Of a stretch of DNA of 64,000 bases, positions 45,779 through 57,200 are shown one piece after another (positions within the stretch are counted from its first letter, which is position 1; each line of letters starts with the position of its first letter). The translations under genes were made by a program, and so were the position numbers. Below the pieces are notes generated by a model. The model saw nothing but the letters and a program-made list of their open reading frames with translations, was not told the origin of the DNA and made no database searches. Source of the stretch: Saussurea involucrata (taxonomy: Eukaryota > Streptophyta > Magnoliopsida > Asterales > Asteraceae); NCBI GenBank assembly GCA_033807775.1, contig CM066313.1:85933484-85997483 (forward strand), written 5' to 3'.

Positions 45779-46048
45779 TGTTTCTAGCCAAGTCTTTATG
45801 CTGGTCAAGCGAGTGAAGAATCCATGATTAGGGATTCAAGTCTTTATAATAGAAAGATAGTAACAAGTCATGGTCATTCTTTTTTCTTAAATTTTAGGTT
45901 TTTCTAGGGAGGTGTTCACGGGTGCAGAAATTTCCAAGAAAGACACCATGGTTTCTTATTTATTGTTAGAAAATTAGTTGTTGGATCGCGTACGTATGTA
46001 TCAATATGTCTTGCCATTATTAGATGTATATATATATATATATATATA

Positions 46049-46430
46049 GGAATAATAAATTGTAAACCTCTAAATGTGTGTAAACTTTGGATTTCATAGG
46101 TTTTCTTAATGAAATTCTTTCATGAAATTGTGTATTTTGATGAAAGTGTTTCATATCATTCATTTCTTGATGAAATTGTTTCATATATTTGTGTTTTTTA
46201 TGTAAAAACGACAAAGTTTTATCAAACTGAGAAAATATATGAAACAGTTTCATAGGAATGAAAAAAATATATGAAACAACATAAAAACACAAATATATGA
46301 AACAATTTCATCAAGAAATAAAAAATATGAAACAATTTTATCAAAATAAACAATTTCATGAAACAATTTTATCAAGAAAACCTATGAAATCCAAAGTTTA
46401 CACGAAAAAAATTACAAAATAGTGGGTCTC
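46049..46430. mobile_element. Foldback MITE in (TA)n upstream of WRKY copy 3
   Basis: 382 bp between two (TA)n runs. The ends share GTAAACTTTGGATTTCATAG in inverted orientation, and much of the interior is GAAACAATTTCATCA-type sequence, so nearly the whole element can fold back. It has no coding capacity. Confidence 0.75.
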
Positions 46431-46464
46431 TATATATATATATATATATATATATTACGTAAGA

Positions 46465-46950
46465 CTTAAGATCATATGAGACCAAACTATTTTTGTGAGA
46501 CCGTGAGACCAACAAATTAACATTAAACCTTTACAACAAAAGACTGTGAAGGTACTGTGATGGTAAACCTTCACAGTGCTTTACTGTAAAGGTTTGCTAT
46601 TTTTCTTACCTTTACAATGAATCACTATGAAGGTTTAGTGTTAATTTCTTGGTCTCACGGTCTCACGAAAACAGGTTGGTCTCACATGAACCCAACCCTA
46701 TATAAACTTGGAATCATGTGATTTTGTGAGATCCGTGAGACTATATGTTTATACTTGAAACTTCACAACAAAATACCGTGAAGGTAACTTTCACAGTGTT
46801 TCTACTGTGAAGGTTCGATCAGATTTTGTTTTACCTTCATAGTATCTTGTATATTCTTGTTATTAAGTTTTAAGTGTAAAAATGTTGTCTCATTGGTCTC
46901 ATGAAAACGGGTTGGTCTCACGTGAACCAAACCCGTATTATTATTATATA
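46465..46950. mobile_element. Two adjacent foldback MITEs (GTGAGACC type)
   Basis: The first (about 46470-46700) has inverted ends with GTGAGACCGTGAGACCAA and an inner CCTTTACA/TGTAAAGG. The second (about 46710-46945) is a divergent relative with GTGAGATCCGTGAGAC and GGTTGGTCTCACGTGAACC. They follow the previous MITE directly. Confidence 0.65.
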
Positions 46951-47409
46951 TACATACATAATTATTGAATACCATGGGAGATCTGGAATGCTTTAGAGAT
47001 TGCTACAAATTTACCTAGTAATATTCAAGAGTTCATTCGATGATAGCTACACTGATAAATTTAATAACTTTTGCCGTCAAAAAAATTTGTAATTTTCGTT
47101 TTTACATAGATACCTGTAAAATTATAGCATTAATTAACCATATATATATTTATTGATAACTTTTTTTGTACATATAATCGATTAATTAATTTGCATAAAG
47201 AAATTAACACACAGTCCGCTGGCTAACCATAAACGTAATATAGTTAACCTTTACGTTTCTTTGTTTTAGCTACATTTGACATCTCATTATTTCATAATGA
47301 GAAAGGCTAGAACACATATAATACGAGACAAAAAATAGTGTTTTAACATTAGCTTTTATGACTTCAAAAAAAGAACTCGGGTTTTCAACTAACATTTATG
47401 TTGTTCTTT

Positions 47410-47805
47410 AGGGGTGCGTTTGGTACGCACAGAGGATAGAACAGGACATAACAGAACATGACAGGACATAGCAGTTGTTCAACGTTTGGTAGACAAAACT
47501 GGACAGAACAGAACATATAGCATTAGTAAAATACAATAAATAAAATTTAAAGAATGAATAAGATATAAAATAAAACGTCTATTTGATGTTTTAGAAAATA
47601 ATTAGATTTTATTTTGAGGTTATATTGGTAAAACATAAGTCTGTTACACCCTGTTCCAGCTTGTTCCATGGGGTACGGTGGGGGTGGAACAGGCCAGTTC
47701 CAGCTTGTTCCTGTCTATTCCACATAAAAGTTCTGCCAAACATAAGACAGTGATCTCTGTTTTATTCTGTTCTGTCCTGTCCTGTCCAATATACGGATTT
47801 TGGTT
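47410..47805. mobile_element. Possible hAT-like non-autonomous element
   Basis: The left end has GGGTGCGTTTGGTACGCAC followed by repeated AACAGGACAT/AACAGAACAT motifs. The right end has the complementary TGTTCTGTCCTGTCCTGTCC. The interior carries TTCCAGCTTGTTCC repeats. Exact ends and target duplication are not clear. Confidence 0.4.
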
Positions 47806-48028
47806 TCTCAGTGAACTTATGTAATTAATGATTGTTTAAAACATTATCTTTTAAGTTATTCTATGTTTGAGCAACGAGATGAGTTATAGAAATTTGTACC
47901 TAACATAAAAAAGTAGACCACAAATTGTATGACATCAACACCGATGACAACATTTATATGACATAACAAGTTTACATAATATTTTAATTATTCTCAACAA
48001 CAAATGGATTAAAAGTAAGCATGGTAGG

Positions 48029-49942
48029 TACTTGAAAGTTTTAGGGTATTTTAATAAAGAAATAATAATAGAGCAAAGAGTGAACATACATTATGAGTTT
48101 AATTTCGACCTAAATAACCATCAAATAAGTAAAAAAATGTGTAACTTAAAACAAAATAAATAGAAATAATCGATCGCGGGTAATTGGTTTGAAAAATGTC
48201 GTCAAGTTGCAAGGGAGGGGATTTGCGATACATTTCAGAGGTTTAAAACTCCTCGATTTGCATTCAATTTGTATAGGTACGCACATTCAAAATATGGAAG
48301 CTTAAACCTTGTCAGTTTCGTGATCTTTAATATTAGCAGCGTATATGAGATGTAAGTTTGTTTTTATATAGAGCGTCAATAATCAGATGCATGTATATTA
48401 ATTACCGTTAACGAATTACAAAGGAATGCCGTGTCCTTGTCACTAAAAGACAGACAAGCTTTTCCGACGGAAATGGCCATCAGCGGCGGATTTCCGGCGG
48501 ATAAGACTGCCGAAGAGTCCCGCGCCAGAAAATGATATTTCCAGCGGATTTACAATTTCCGACGGATATTTCCGTCGGTAAAATTTTCAAACCCAACACA
48601 CTTAATCAGATTTTGTTAATCTGATAAATTAAGTTTCCGACAGAATTTCGACGGATTTTTCTATATCTAACAATCCATCATACGTTTTCTAGATAAAAAA
48701 TTCAATCATCATAAACCATGCATTTTCTTCTATTACTTTGTTGATATGGTCAATTGCTTCCTATAACACCCGTTGTGGGTGTTTTAACATAGGATTCTTC
48801 TTGGTCTTGGTCTTGAGAAACTTCATTTGTAAGCAATTGACGAAAAGAGTACTCATTGACTTGTACTTGGTACTTTTCTTTTGGTTTGGGCACTACGTTT
48901 TATTTGATGTCACTACAAAATAAACAACTTTTATCCACAAAACTTATCCAGAGAATTTTTCGTCGGTTATTATCCAGAAAATATCAATGGTTCAGTAGAA
49001 TCCGATATTTTTTGAGAAAATACCCATGGATCACCCAGAAAATCTCTGGGTTCTCTGTCACTGATTTGCATCACCCACAAAAAACTTACCCACCAACTTT
49101 AGTGACGTGATACCCATGGATCACCCAAAAAATTTACTCCCCAACCGCGTATAAAACCCAAAACAACCGTTTATATATAAAAGTCATATTTGTAGTAGTC
49201 GACGGTTTTGTAACAAATCACACTTTAGCGACAGGTTTTTCAAGGAAAAGTTCATTCCATCAACAAACTTGTCACGATAAATTTACTTATCACATTGAAG
49301 CCTAATATATCATATATTAAGGAAAGTATAGCGTGTGCAATTAAGTCACAAATTTTACATTAGATCATGCATCAATCTGAGTTTTGCTTTGAACTCGACC
49401 TCACATATATACTCGGCATGTCATTGCACTTGGGTCATACGCTTACACTCGGTACAATTAGATGTGCAAGAAAGTTTAGTATAGTCGAATAACAGGTATC
49501 ATTGCATCTGATAAGTTAGCAACACATAATATTTCAACAATTAAGACCCCGTGAAAGGAATTAAGTAAGAAGAGTTAAAACAACTAGTACTATTCACTCA
49601 ATTCGTATTTTCCAAAAGATCCAACAGGTGTTCAGAGGTTTAACGTAGTTTAAGGTCATAATAGTTTAGGGCATCCACAATGGTAAAGCTTTTAAGAAAG
49701 ACTTGAAAAAAATAAAAATATATTAAAAATAGGTTGGTCCCACCAACATATACTTTCTCTCTCTTTTGGCTCTTACATTCATTTCTTCAAAGGCTTGAGG
49801 AACATTAAGTCTTTGATAAGTAAAGTCATGTTCAAGCCTTTGTCTTTAATGATCAAGTCTTCTTCAAGTCATTTTCAAGCTATCTTCAATCTATCTTCAA
49901 ACTATCTTCAAATACCATTGGAGATGCTCTTAGAAATAACGG
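48029..49942. other. 5' flank of WRKY copy 3
   Basis: Homologous to 41017-42856 upstream of copy 2. It includes at 48441-48655 a CACTA-like insertion that starts CACTAAAAGACAGACAAGC and holds several CCGACGGA/TTTCCGTCGG motifs, absent from copy 2. A CACTACAAAATAAACAACTT element-like start is near 48909. No gene is seen. Confidence 0.55.
49669..49929. mobile_element. Tourist-like (PIF/Harbinger) MITE with TTA target duplication
   Basis: 261 bp, from GGGCATCCACAATGG to CCATTGGAGATGCTC, flanked by TTA on both sides (49666-49668 and 49930-49932). The homologous site near copy 2 (about 42840-42850, GTTTAGAAATAACGG) is empty. Confidence 0.8.
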
Positions 49943-49944
49943 TT

Positions 49945-50068
49945 AAGGGTATCAACAAGTCTTTGTTATGTTTGAAATTTGTAACCTAATCCTATTTTCT
50001 TATTCAAGACATCTTTTATATATTGCTTGATTATATGCATCGTTAAAAAAGGATAAAGCTTGACCAAA

Positions 50069-50105
<37 letters not shown>

Positions 50106-50694
50106 AAGCCATTTTGATAAATAATGGAAGTTCTTTGACGAGGTCAAATGTGATGATGAAAGTATTTAAGGGAATTTAATTAAAATATTCAAATTTTGAC
50201 TTTGAGTTATCAAAATGCTCATTTCTCTCTCGAATTTACCAAAATACCCATAAAATCCGTGATTAATCCCGCGATCGCGGGATAGGGCACACGTGGCCCG
50301 CGGCTTTGGCCAAAACGCCCCGCTATACCCCCCCCCCCCCCCAACTATCCCCGCGTCTACACTTTTGGTCCCTCCCCGCGATGGGTCCTGCGATCTGACA
50401 AAAAAATGCAATTTTGGTACTTTTTCACGATTTTTTGCATGCTTTTACTGTTTTTTTCCACAATTATTGTACTTGGAAGACCAATTTGTGGTTGAAATTC
50501 ACTGGCTTTTTTATCAATATTGAATCATTGTACTTGGGGAAGACCAATTTGTGGTTGCAATTCATGTTCCTCAATGAGATTTCATCCATAAATATCGGTA
50601 GAATGCAATCCATAATTCACACCAATTCCATCCTTCATTCTTGCTTTCTTGCTTTCTTTCTTCAGTATTTTGTTTTTGAGATACTACTGAAAAA
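49945..50694. other. Upstream region of MULE transposase gene
   Basis: It includes a (TA)n run (50082-50104), a 16-C homopolymer (about 50327-50342) and CG-rich sequence with CGCGATCGCGGG. I see no gene. The left end of a MULE could lie here, but I cannot identify a TIR because its partner is outside the window. Confidence 0.4.
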
Positions 50695-50809
50695 ATGAGT
50701 TCATCTATTGCAAAAGCTAAGTTATTTTTATGTTACGACGGTGAATGGGTGCAAGACAACAATGAGTGGAATTTCCTTTATAAATCTAAGCATGGTGTAA
50801 AATTGCCAG
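50695..50809 (+). pseudogene. MULE transposase, N-terminal part before Copia C insertion
   Basis: The frame starts at ATG 50695 (MSSSIAKAKLFLCYDGEWVQ) and runs about 38 codons to KLPV, where Copia C interrupts. It continues in the same frame at 63849 (target duplication GCCAG counted once) as NLAYQKFVAYAMQK and FVELCNDGDISGFMHF, to the window end. The pattern CYDGEWVQDNN...W.F......V........Y..FV......IDPS...L is that of the N-terminal ubiquitin-like/PB1-like domain of plant MuDR-type transposases. The catalytic part would lie beyond the window. The gene is split by 13 kb and so broken. Confidence 0.7.
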
Positions 50810-51770
50810 TGTTGATCCAAACCCTCAGTGATTTGATAATGACCCTATCTTAAATACTTAGTGAAAATTGTAAGTAAACAATATGTATCAGAGTTTCACT
50901 ATCGCTGATAAGTACTAAGATCTTACAGTACTGCTGATAGGAACTCTCGCACTTTTAGATTAAACATTCAGCGAACACTGTTCACCATATCGCTGAGTCT
51001 GTTCAGTCCTTATGGTGATCGCTGATAAGTTAGTTGTTTACTTATGATCCCTGAAGACAAGATTCACGTCAACAAAGGTTCTACGCTGAAGTCGAAGATC
51101 AAGCTCAAGAACCAGCGACAAGTCTCCTAATGAACTGATGCGGATCAGCGAAGACTCAGATTTGTCCACTCAACGTGAAGTATCAAGTACAAGACTTCAG
51201 CTATCGCTGAACTTTATCATTCGCTGAATAGTAAATGATAATCGCTGAATCAACGAAAGCTGATCATGAAGTCCTCCGTACAAAGTACTTTTGTCTTAAC
51301 CTCCCTTGCACGCCACCGTACGAAATGTCAGAAAAGAACCTCCGAAAATCTGAAATCGTACAACCACTCTAATACTACACTGTTCATTCATGCGGCTACT
51401 AAGGTTGTCAAACAAAGGTCAATGACATGCAACCAATCCGCTGATGACACGTGTAAAGTGTATACTGAATTGCATTAAATGCATGCAGTATATAAAGAGA
51501 TGAACTCACCTCATTTGAAGTAACTTGCTAACTCTGGACAAGTTCAAATCTCTCTCAAGATAGGATTTTATTAGTAATCTCCATATCTTTCTTAGTGCAA
51601 GAAAACTTAGTGTTCCAACTTGTTTAGATTTAGGTTTATCCTTAATCTTGTTTCCGCAACAAGCTGTAAATTGTTAATGATTTATCAATAAACAATTTAG
51701 AAAAGTAAAATAGTGTGTTTGTATTCAACCCCCCCTTCTACAAACTTGTTTAAGCCTTTCGGGACCAACA
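50810..51770 (+). repeat. Copia C 5' LTR with promoter
   Basis: 961 bp. It contains CACGTG at 51448-51453, a CCAAT motif near 51433 and a TATATAAAG box at 51489-51497, a usual plant promoter arrangement, so the start site should lie near 51520. About ten CGCTGA/TCAGCG motifs occur before the TATA box. Confidence 0.85.
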
Positions 51771-51788
51771 AGTGGTATCAGAGCAGAT
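51771..51788 (+). other. Copia C primer binding site
   Basis: TGGTATCAGAGCAGA starts two bases after the LTR, complementary to initiator tRNA-Met. Confidence 0.85.
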
Positions 51789-51850
51789 TTGTTTAATCTC
51801 ATAAACAAGATCTAATCTAAGATATTTCTCTTCCTTGCTATTATCTGAAA

Positions 51851-54259
51851 ATGGCCAACTCAAACACAAACACTCACTATATTGACAATGGTTCTCTTGC
51901 AAAACCCCCTAGATTTTCCAGAGACAACTTCAACTTATGGAAAAATAGGATGACACTCTTCTTAGAAGGTGTAGACCCTACTATACCTTACTATCTTGAA
52001 AACGGTCCACACATCCCTGTAACGATTGATCCTGCCGTTCCAGCCACTGCAACTAGAGCTGCTATTCCAGAAAGGCTGATTCCAAAGGAAATCCATCATT
52101 GGACCGATGAAGACAAGAAGAAAGTGGCTATAGATACAAAAGCCAGATCCATACTATCCATGGCCCTTCCTGACGAAGTCTACCATTCCGTCATGAACCT
52201 GAAATCCTCAAAAGCCATGTGGGACACAATATGTGTTCAGTATGAAGGAACGTCTGAAGTCCAGGATTCAAGAAAGATCAACCTGGTAAGACAATACGAA
52301 AGTTTCATCTCTGGTAAGAATGAAACTCTCTCTGAAGTACATCAACGTTTTAATTGCTTAATTATAGATCTTAAAACGGTTGGTAAGGAATATTCTAACT
52401 TTGATGTTCTGACAAAGTTTTTAGAATGTTTACCTGAAAGCTGGGACAATTATTCCATGTGTCTCAAGCTGTCAAAAGATCTAAGATCAATGACACTTGC
52501 TACCTTATATGGCACATTGCTGAATCATGAGCAATCTAGCCATCTTAAGAAGAATCTTGTAAAAGATTCCAAAAGCACCCCTGTTGCTTTAATCTCAGAG
52601 GAACCCTCTACTCAGCGACCCGTGGTCACTATCACTGAGTTAGAAAGTAACTCTGAAAGGTCATCAGATTCTGATTCTTCAGATGATGAATCCTTGGCTC
52701 TCCTAACTAAAAAGTTCAGGAGATTCGCCAAGAAGAAAATGTTTAGAAAGAACAAAACTCTTTCTATAGCTGACAAGCCTAAGTCATCAGCTTTTGTTGA
52801 TAAGGCTACTGCTACTTGTTTTAACTGCGAAAAGACAGGTCATTTCGCTAACGAGTGCAGGTCAAAGAAAATCATGAGACCTTCAGCTTTTACAAAGAAA
52901 TCCTTTGTTCCAAGGAATAAAGACGACAAATACTTAAAGCTGAAGGAGAAGTATGCAAAGCTGAAAAGCTTTAAGAAGAAGGGAAAAGGCCTGATGGCTG
53001 ACTATGATTGGGCTGCTTCTGATGAAGAAGCCTCATCATCTGATTCTGAAGATGATGAAGCAAATCAATGTCTCATGGCCAAGATTGAAGAAGAGGAAGA
53101 AAGTTCAGACATTCCCTCCACTTCAACATCTGCCATTCAGGTATCACCTTCCTTCTTTACCAATATTGTAAATATTGATGAAGCTGATAGTCTCCGTAAA
53201 ATCGAACTACTGACTAGAAGTTTATACGAAGCCATGAACGGCAAAGCTGTGGTTGAAAACCAAAATCTTGATCTCGCTGAAAAGCTTAAAAATTGCCACC
53301 TTCAAATAGAAAAGCTTTCTAAATTTGAAGAAGATTTTAAAGATCAAGTCCATTTAAATCAGCTAGTCAAAATCGAACGAGCGGAAGCTATCGCTGCTTT
53401 AAAAGCTGAACAAGCTACTGTTGAAGGATGGTGTAATTCTTCAACAAAGATCACTGAGATAATTAAGGCTCAGATTCCTCTGAGTGATAAACGTGGTTTG
53501 GGTTATAAATATGATACTCCAATACCAACCACTGAACGTTCAATGCTTAAATTTGGAACGTTCGTATCCTCAGTAGCTGACACTTCTTCATCTCAGTACT
53601 CCTCGTCGGTTACACCAATCCCTGAGGAAACTCCTACCTCCTCAAAAGGCAAGGAGAAAATGGTTTATTCAAAACCTACCTCTGTCTCTAAAGATAAAGG
53701 TAAAGGAATTGTAATTTATCAAAATCCTCAGAAGGGTACTTTAGTACCTAAGCTGAATGCTTCCAAAGCCTTAGTGATTCATTCATCTGGTTCTAGAAAT
53801 CAGACCTCTGGATCAGTTCAGCGACCTACTCCTAGACTCAGAGTAGATGTCCTTGGTAAGAAATCTGAAGAACTGAATGTTCGTCCTATTTCAAAAACCA
53901 ATAGTGTACTTGGTGCTGGCACTTCTAATTCCAAATTAAAAGCTCAGCACTCAAGTGGTCCTAGAACTAATTTTAGTTATAGGAAATGTTATCACTGTGG
54001 ACTTACCGATCATATTGCAAGTAAGTGTCCCACAACCACCAAAGCTGATAAGATAGCTAAGGTGAAGATAGCACCCAAGAAGACCAAACCAGTTGCAAGT
54101 CAGGTCAAGGTGACTCCTACCGCTGAGGTCAAGAAATTGACCAAAGTGAAGAAAGACAAAGCTGAATCTTCAAATGCTGCGAAGACTGCTGAACCCATTC
54201 CAACCTCTTCCACTGACAAACACGTATACATGACGAAGTGGGTACCCAAGCAAAACTAA
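51851..54259 (+). CDS. gag: Copia C Gag, full length
   Basis: 802 codons from ATG 51851 to TAA 54257-54259. Residues about 15-250 hold the Copia-type gag (UBN2-like) domain (RFSRDNFNLWKNRM, MWDTICVQYEGTSEV, FLECLPESW). A first CCHC knuckle is at residues 323-336 (CFNCEKTGHFANEC), and acidic Ser/Asp runs follow. The part after codon 430 (from 53141) has a coiled-coil-like segment, a Ser/Thr/Lys-rich linker and a second CCHC at residues 713-726 (CYHCGLTDHIASKC). That part is exactly the segment absent from element A. Gag packages the RNA in virus-like particles. Pol follows in the same frame after the stop. Confidence 0.9.
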   Translation: MANSNTNTHYIDNGSLAKPPRFSRDNFNLWKNRMTLFLEGVDPTIPYYLENGPHIPVTIDPAVPATATRAAIPERLIPKEIHHWTDEDKKKVAIDTKARSILSMALPDEVYHSVMNLKSSKAMWDTICVQYEGTSEVQDSRKINLVRQYESFISGKNETLSEVHQRFNCLIIDLKTVGKEYSNFDVLTKFLECLPESWDNYSMCLKLSKDLRSMTLATLYGTLLNHEQSSHLKKNLVKDSKSTPVALISEEPSTQRPVVTITELESNSERSSDSDSSDDESLALLTKKFRRFAKKKMFRKNKTLSIADKPKSSAFVDKATATCFNCEKTGHFANECRSKKIMRPSAFTKKSFVPRNKDDKYLKLKEKYAKLKSFKKKGKGLMADYDWAASDEEASSSDSEDDEANQCLMAKIEEEEESSDIPSTSTSAIQVSPSFFTNIVNIDEADSLRKIELLTRSLYEAMNGKAVVENQNLDLAEKLKNCHLQIEKLSKFEEDFKDQVHLNQLVKIERAEAIAALKAEQATVEGWCNSSTKITEIIKAQIPLSDKRGLGYKYDTPIPTTERSMLKFGTFVSSVADTSSSQYSSSVTPIPEETPTSSKGKEKMVYSKPTSVSKDKGKGIVIYQNPQKGTLVPKLNASKALVIHSSGSRNQTSGSVQRPTPRLRVDVLGKKSEELNVRPISKTNSVLGAGTSNSKLKAQHSSGPRTNFSYRKCYHCGLTDHIASKCPTTTKADKIAKVKIAPKKTKPVASQVKVTPTAEVKKLTKVKKDKAESSNAAKTAEPIPTSSTDKHVYMTKWVPKQN

Positions 54260-54277
54260 TCTTCCTCTGTATTGCAG
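53141..54277 (+). other. Candidate optional intron between Gag and Pol
   Basis: The segment begins CAG/GTATCACC and ends TTCCTCTGTATTGCAG/GTTAAG, both fitting plant splice consensus. It is 1137 nt (a multiple of three), so removal fuses Gag codon 430 to protease in frame. Element A has exactly this fused sequence. Because CAGGT occurs at both ends, a microhomology deletion in A is also possible. Confidence 0.55.
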
Positions 54278-57200
54278 GTTAAGAAGGGTATCTGGTATCT
54301 CGATAGCGGATGCTCTAGACACATGACTGGAAAGAAAAGCCTGCTCGCTGAATACAAGGAAGAGAAGGGTCCCTCTGTGACTTTCGGTGGAAATGGAAAA
54401 GGACACACCCGAGGGTATGGTGTACTTTCAAATGGTACAACATCCTTCAGAAGAGTCGCATATGTTGAAGGGCTGAAGCATAATCTTCTGAGCATCAGTC
54501 AGCTTTGCGACATGGATAACAAAGTGATTTTCACAAAGGAATCCTGCTTTGTCTCTGACAAAAAGGAGAAGATAGCTCTCAGCGGTTATCGTTTGGAAAA
54601 TATTTACGTTATAAACATGGACTCAACAACCACTGAGAACTCCTGTTTCTTCTCAAAGGCATCTTCTGATGTCAACTGGCTATGGCACAAGAGGCTTTCA
54701 CATCTCAACTTCAAGACACTGAATACTCTTTCATCCAAAGAGTTAGTCACTGGTCTACCTCAACATTCATACGCCAAAGAATCCTTATGTTCAGCGTGTG
54801 AAAAAGGGAAGCAGACCAAGGCAAGCTTTAAGTCCAAGCAAGTTTCCTCAGTGTCATCTCCTCTTCAACTACTCCATATGGATTTGTTTGGCCCCGTTAA
54901 CAAACAATCCATCGCTGGAAAGAAATATACGCTGGTCATAGTTGATGAATTCTCTCGTTACACATGGGTAATGTTTCTCCGTTCTAAGAGTGACACCCCT
55001 GAAGAACTCATCACCTTTGTTCGGAAGATGGAAACTCTGAACAATATGACTGTTCGCTCAATAAGGAGTGATCATGGAACTGAATTCAAAAACAGTTCTC
55101 TTGATTCCTTCCTTGAAAGCAAGGGTATTTCTCACAACTTTTCGTCAGTGAGAACACCACAACAAAACGGAGTCACTGAAAGAAGAAATAGAACAATTAT
55201 TGAAGCTGCACGTTCAATGCTCAGCGATTCTCACCTGCCTACTCAGTTTTGGGCAGAAGCTGTCAACACGGCTTGTTTTACGCAAAACAGGTCGCTGATA
55301 GTCAAAAGATTCAAAAAGACAGCCTATGAACTTTTTCATGGGAGAAAGCCTTCAATCAGCTTTCTTCACATCTTTGGTTGTCAGTGTTTCATACTGAACA
55401 ACAGAGATGCCCTTGGAAAGTTTGATCCTAAGGCTGATGATGGAATCTTTCTTGGATACTCCTCAGTTTCCAAAGCCTTCAGAGTCTTCAACCGAAGAAG
55501 ACAAACTGTAGAAGAAACTATTCACGTCACGTTTGACGAATCCCGTTCAGCGAACTCTAAACCGAACGCTGATACAGAAGAACTGAATCAATGGATGTTT
55601 TCTCATCTTGGTGATTCAGAAGATGTTCCCACTACTCATGCTCATACAACTGAAAATGATGGTCCTACTATCATTCCCAATATGCAGAATAGTGAAGCTG
55701 AAACATCTTGGGTCTCAGCTGTTCCTATAAACACTATACCCGCAGTTGATCCAAATGTCTCAGAAATTCCATCTTTTTCTCAGCAATCAGTGAATGAAGT
55801 GACAAATGCAAGAATTCCTCTCTTAGCTGATTATCCAGAAGTAGCTGAAGCCTCATCTTCAGTTTCTCCAGTTCAGACTGAGTCAGCGACGCATGCTCCG
55901 GCTCAGCGATGGACTGTAAATCACCCAATCGATCAAATTCTTGGTGATCCCAACGCTGGTATTCAGACTCGTAGAAGTGCAGGTAATATTTGTTTATTTG
56001 TTAACTTTATTTCTCTAACTGAACCAAAGAAAATAGATGATGCCCTCAGAGATCCAAACTGGGTCAGCGCTATGCAAGAAGAGCTGACTGAATTCGAAAG
56101 AAACAAAGTTTGGAAACTTGTTCGGAGACCAACTGACAAAACAGTGATAGGCACTAAGTGGGTCTATCGAAACAAGTTGGACGAACATGGTACTGTAACT
56201 CGCAACAAAGCTCGTCTTGTTGCTCAGGGATACAGACAAGAGGAAGGTATAGATTATGACGAAACCTTTGCTCCAGTAGCAAGACTTGAATCTATTCGTC
56301 TTTTCTTAGCATATGCTGTACACAAAAACTTCACTGTACATCAAATGGATGTTAAGTCAGCGTTTCTAAATGGAAAGCTGAATGAAGAAGTTTATGTGGA
56401 ACAACCTCCAGGATTCTCAGATCCTAAGCGTCCAGGTTATGTTTATAAGCTGGATAAGGCACTTTATGGCTTGAAGCAAGCTCCTCGTGCATGGTATGAC
56501 ACTCTTTCTACTTATCTCCACCTTGAAAAATTTGAGAGAGGTAAGATTGACAAAACTTTGTTTTTTAGAAAAATAAAAGGTCATATCATTTTAGTTCAAA
56601 TATATGTTGATGACATTATATTTGGTTCTACTAACCCTGAGCTTTGTACTCGTTTCGCTGATAGAATGAAAGATGAATATAAAATGAGTATGATGGGTGA
56701 ACTAACATATTTCCTTGGTCTTCAGATTAAGCAAACTGAAAAAGGAACTTTTATAAATCAGGGAAAGTATGTTAAAGATATGCTGAAGAAATTCGACTTA
56801 ACTGAAAGTTCAGCTATGAAAACCCCTATGGCACCACCGCTGATACTTGATAAGGACACAAAGGGTGTTCCTGTCAATGTCACGCTGTACCGTGGGATGA
56901 TCGGCTCACTACTATATCTTACAGCTAGCCGACCCGATATTATGTTTGCAACATGTCTGTGCGCACGATATCAAGCTGAACCTAAGATATCTCATATGAA
57001 AGCTGTAAAGCGAATCTTTCGATATCTTAAGGGTACAGCGAATCTAGGTCTTTGGTATCCCAAAGATTCAGGATTCGATCTAACCGCCTATTCAGACAGT
57101 GATTTTGCAGGTTGCAAAATGGATAGGAAAAGCACCACAGGTGGATGTCAGCTCCTGGGTGGAAAGCTGGTAAGTTGGACAAGTAAGAAGCAAAACCCAG

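Noticed and set aside
51266..51478. 70-codon frame in the Copia C LTR (also at 63331-63543)
   Set aside because: It lies inside the LTR promoter region, is identical in both LTRs and resembles no protein.
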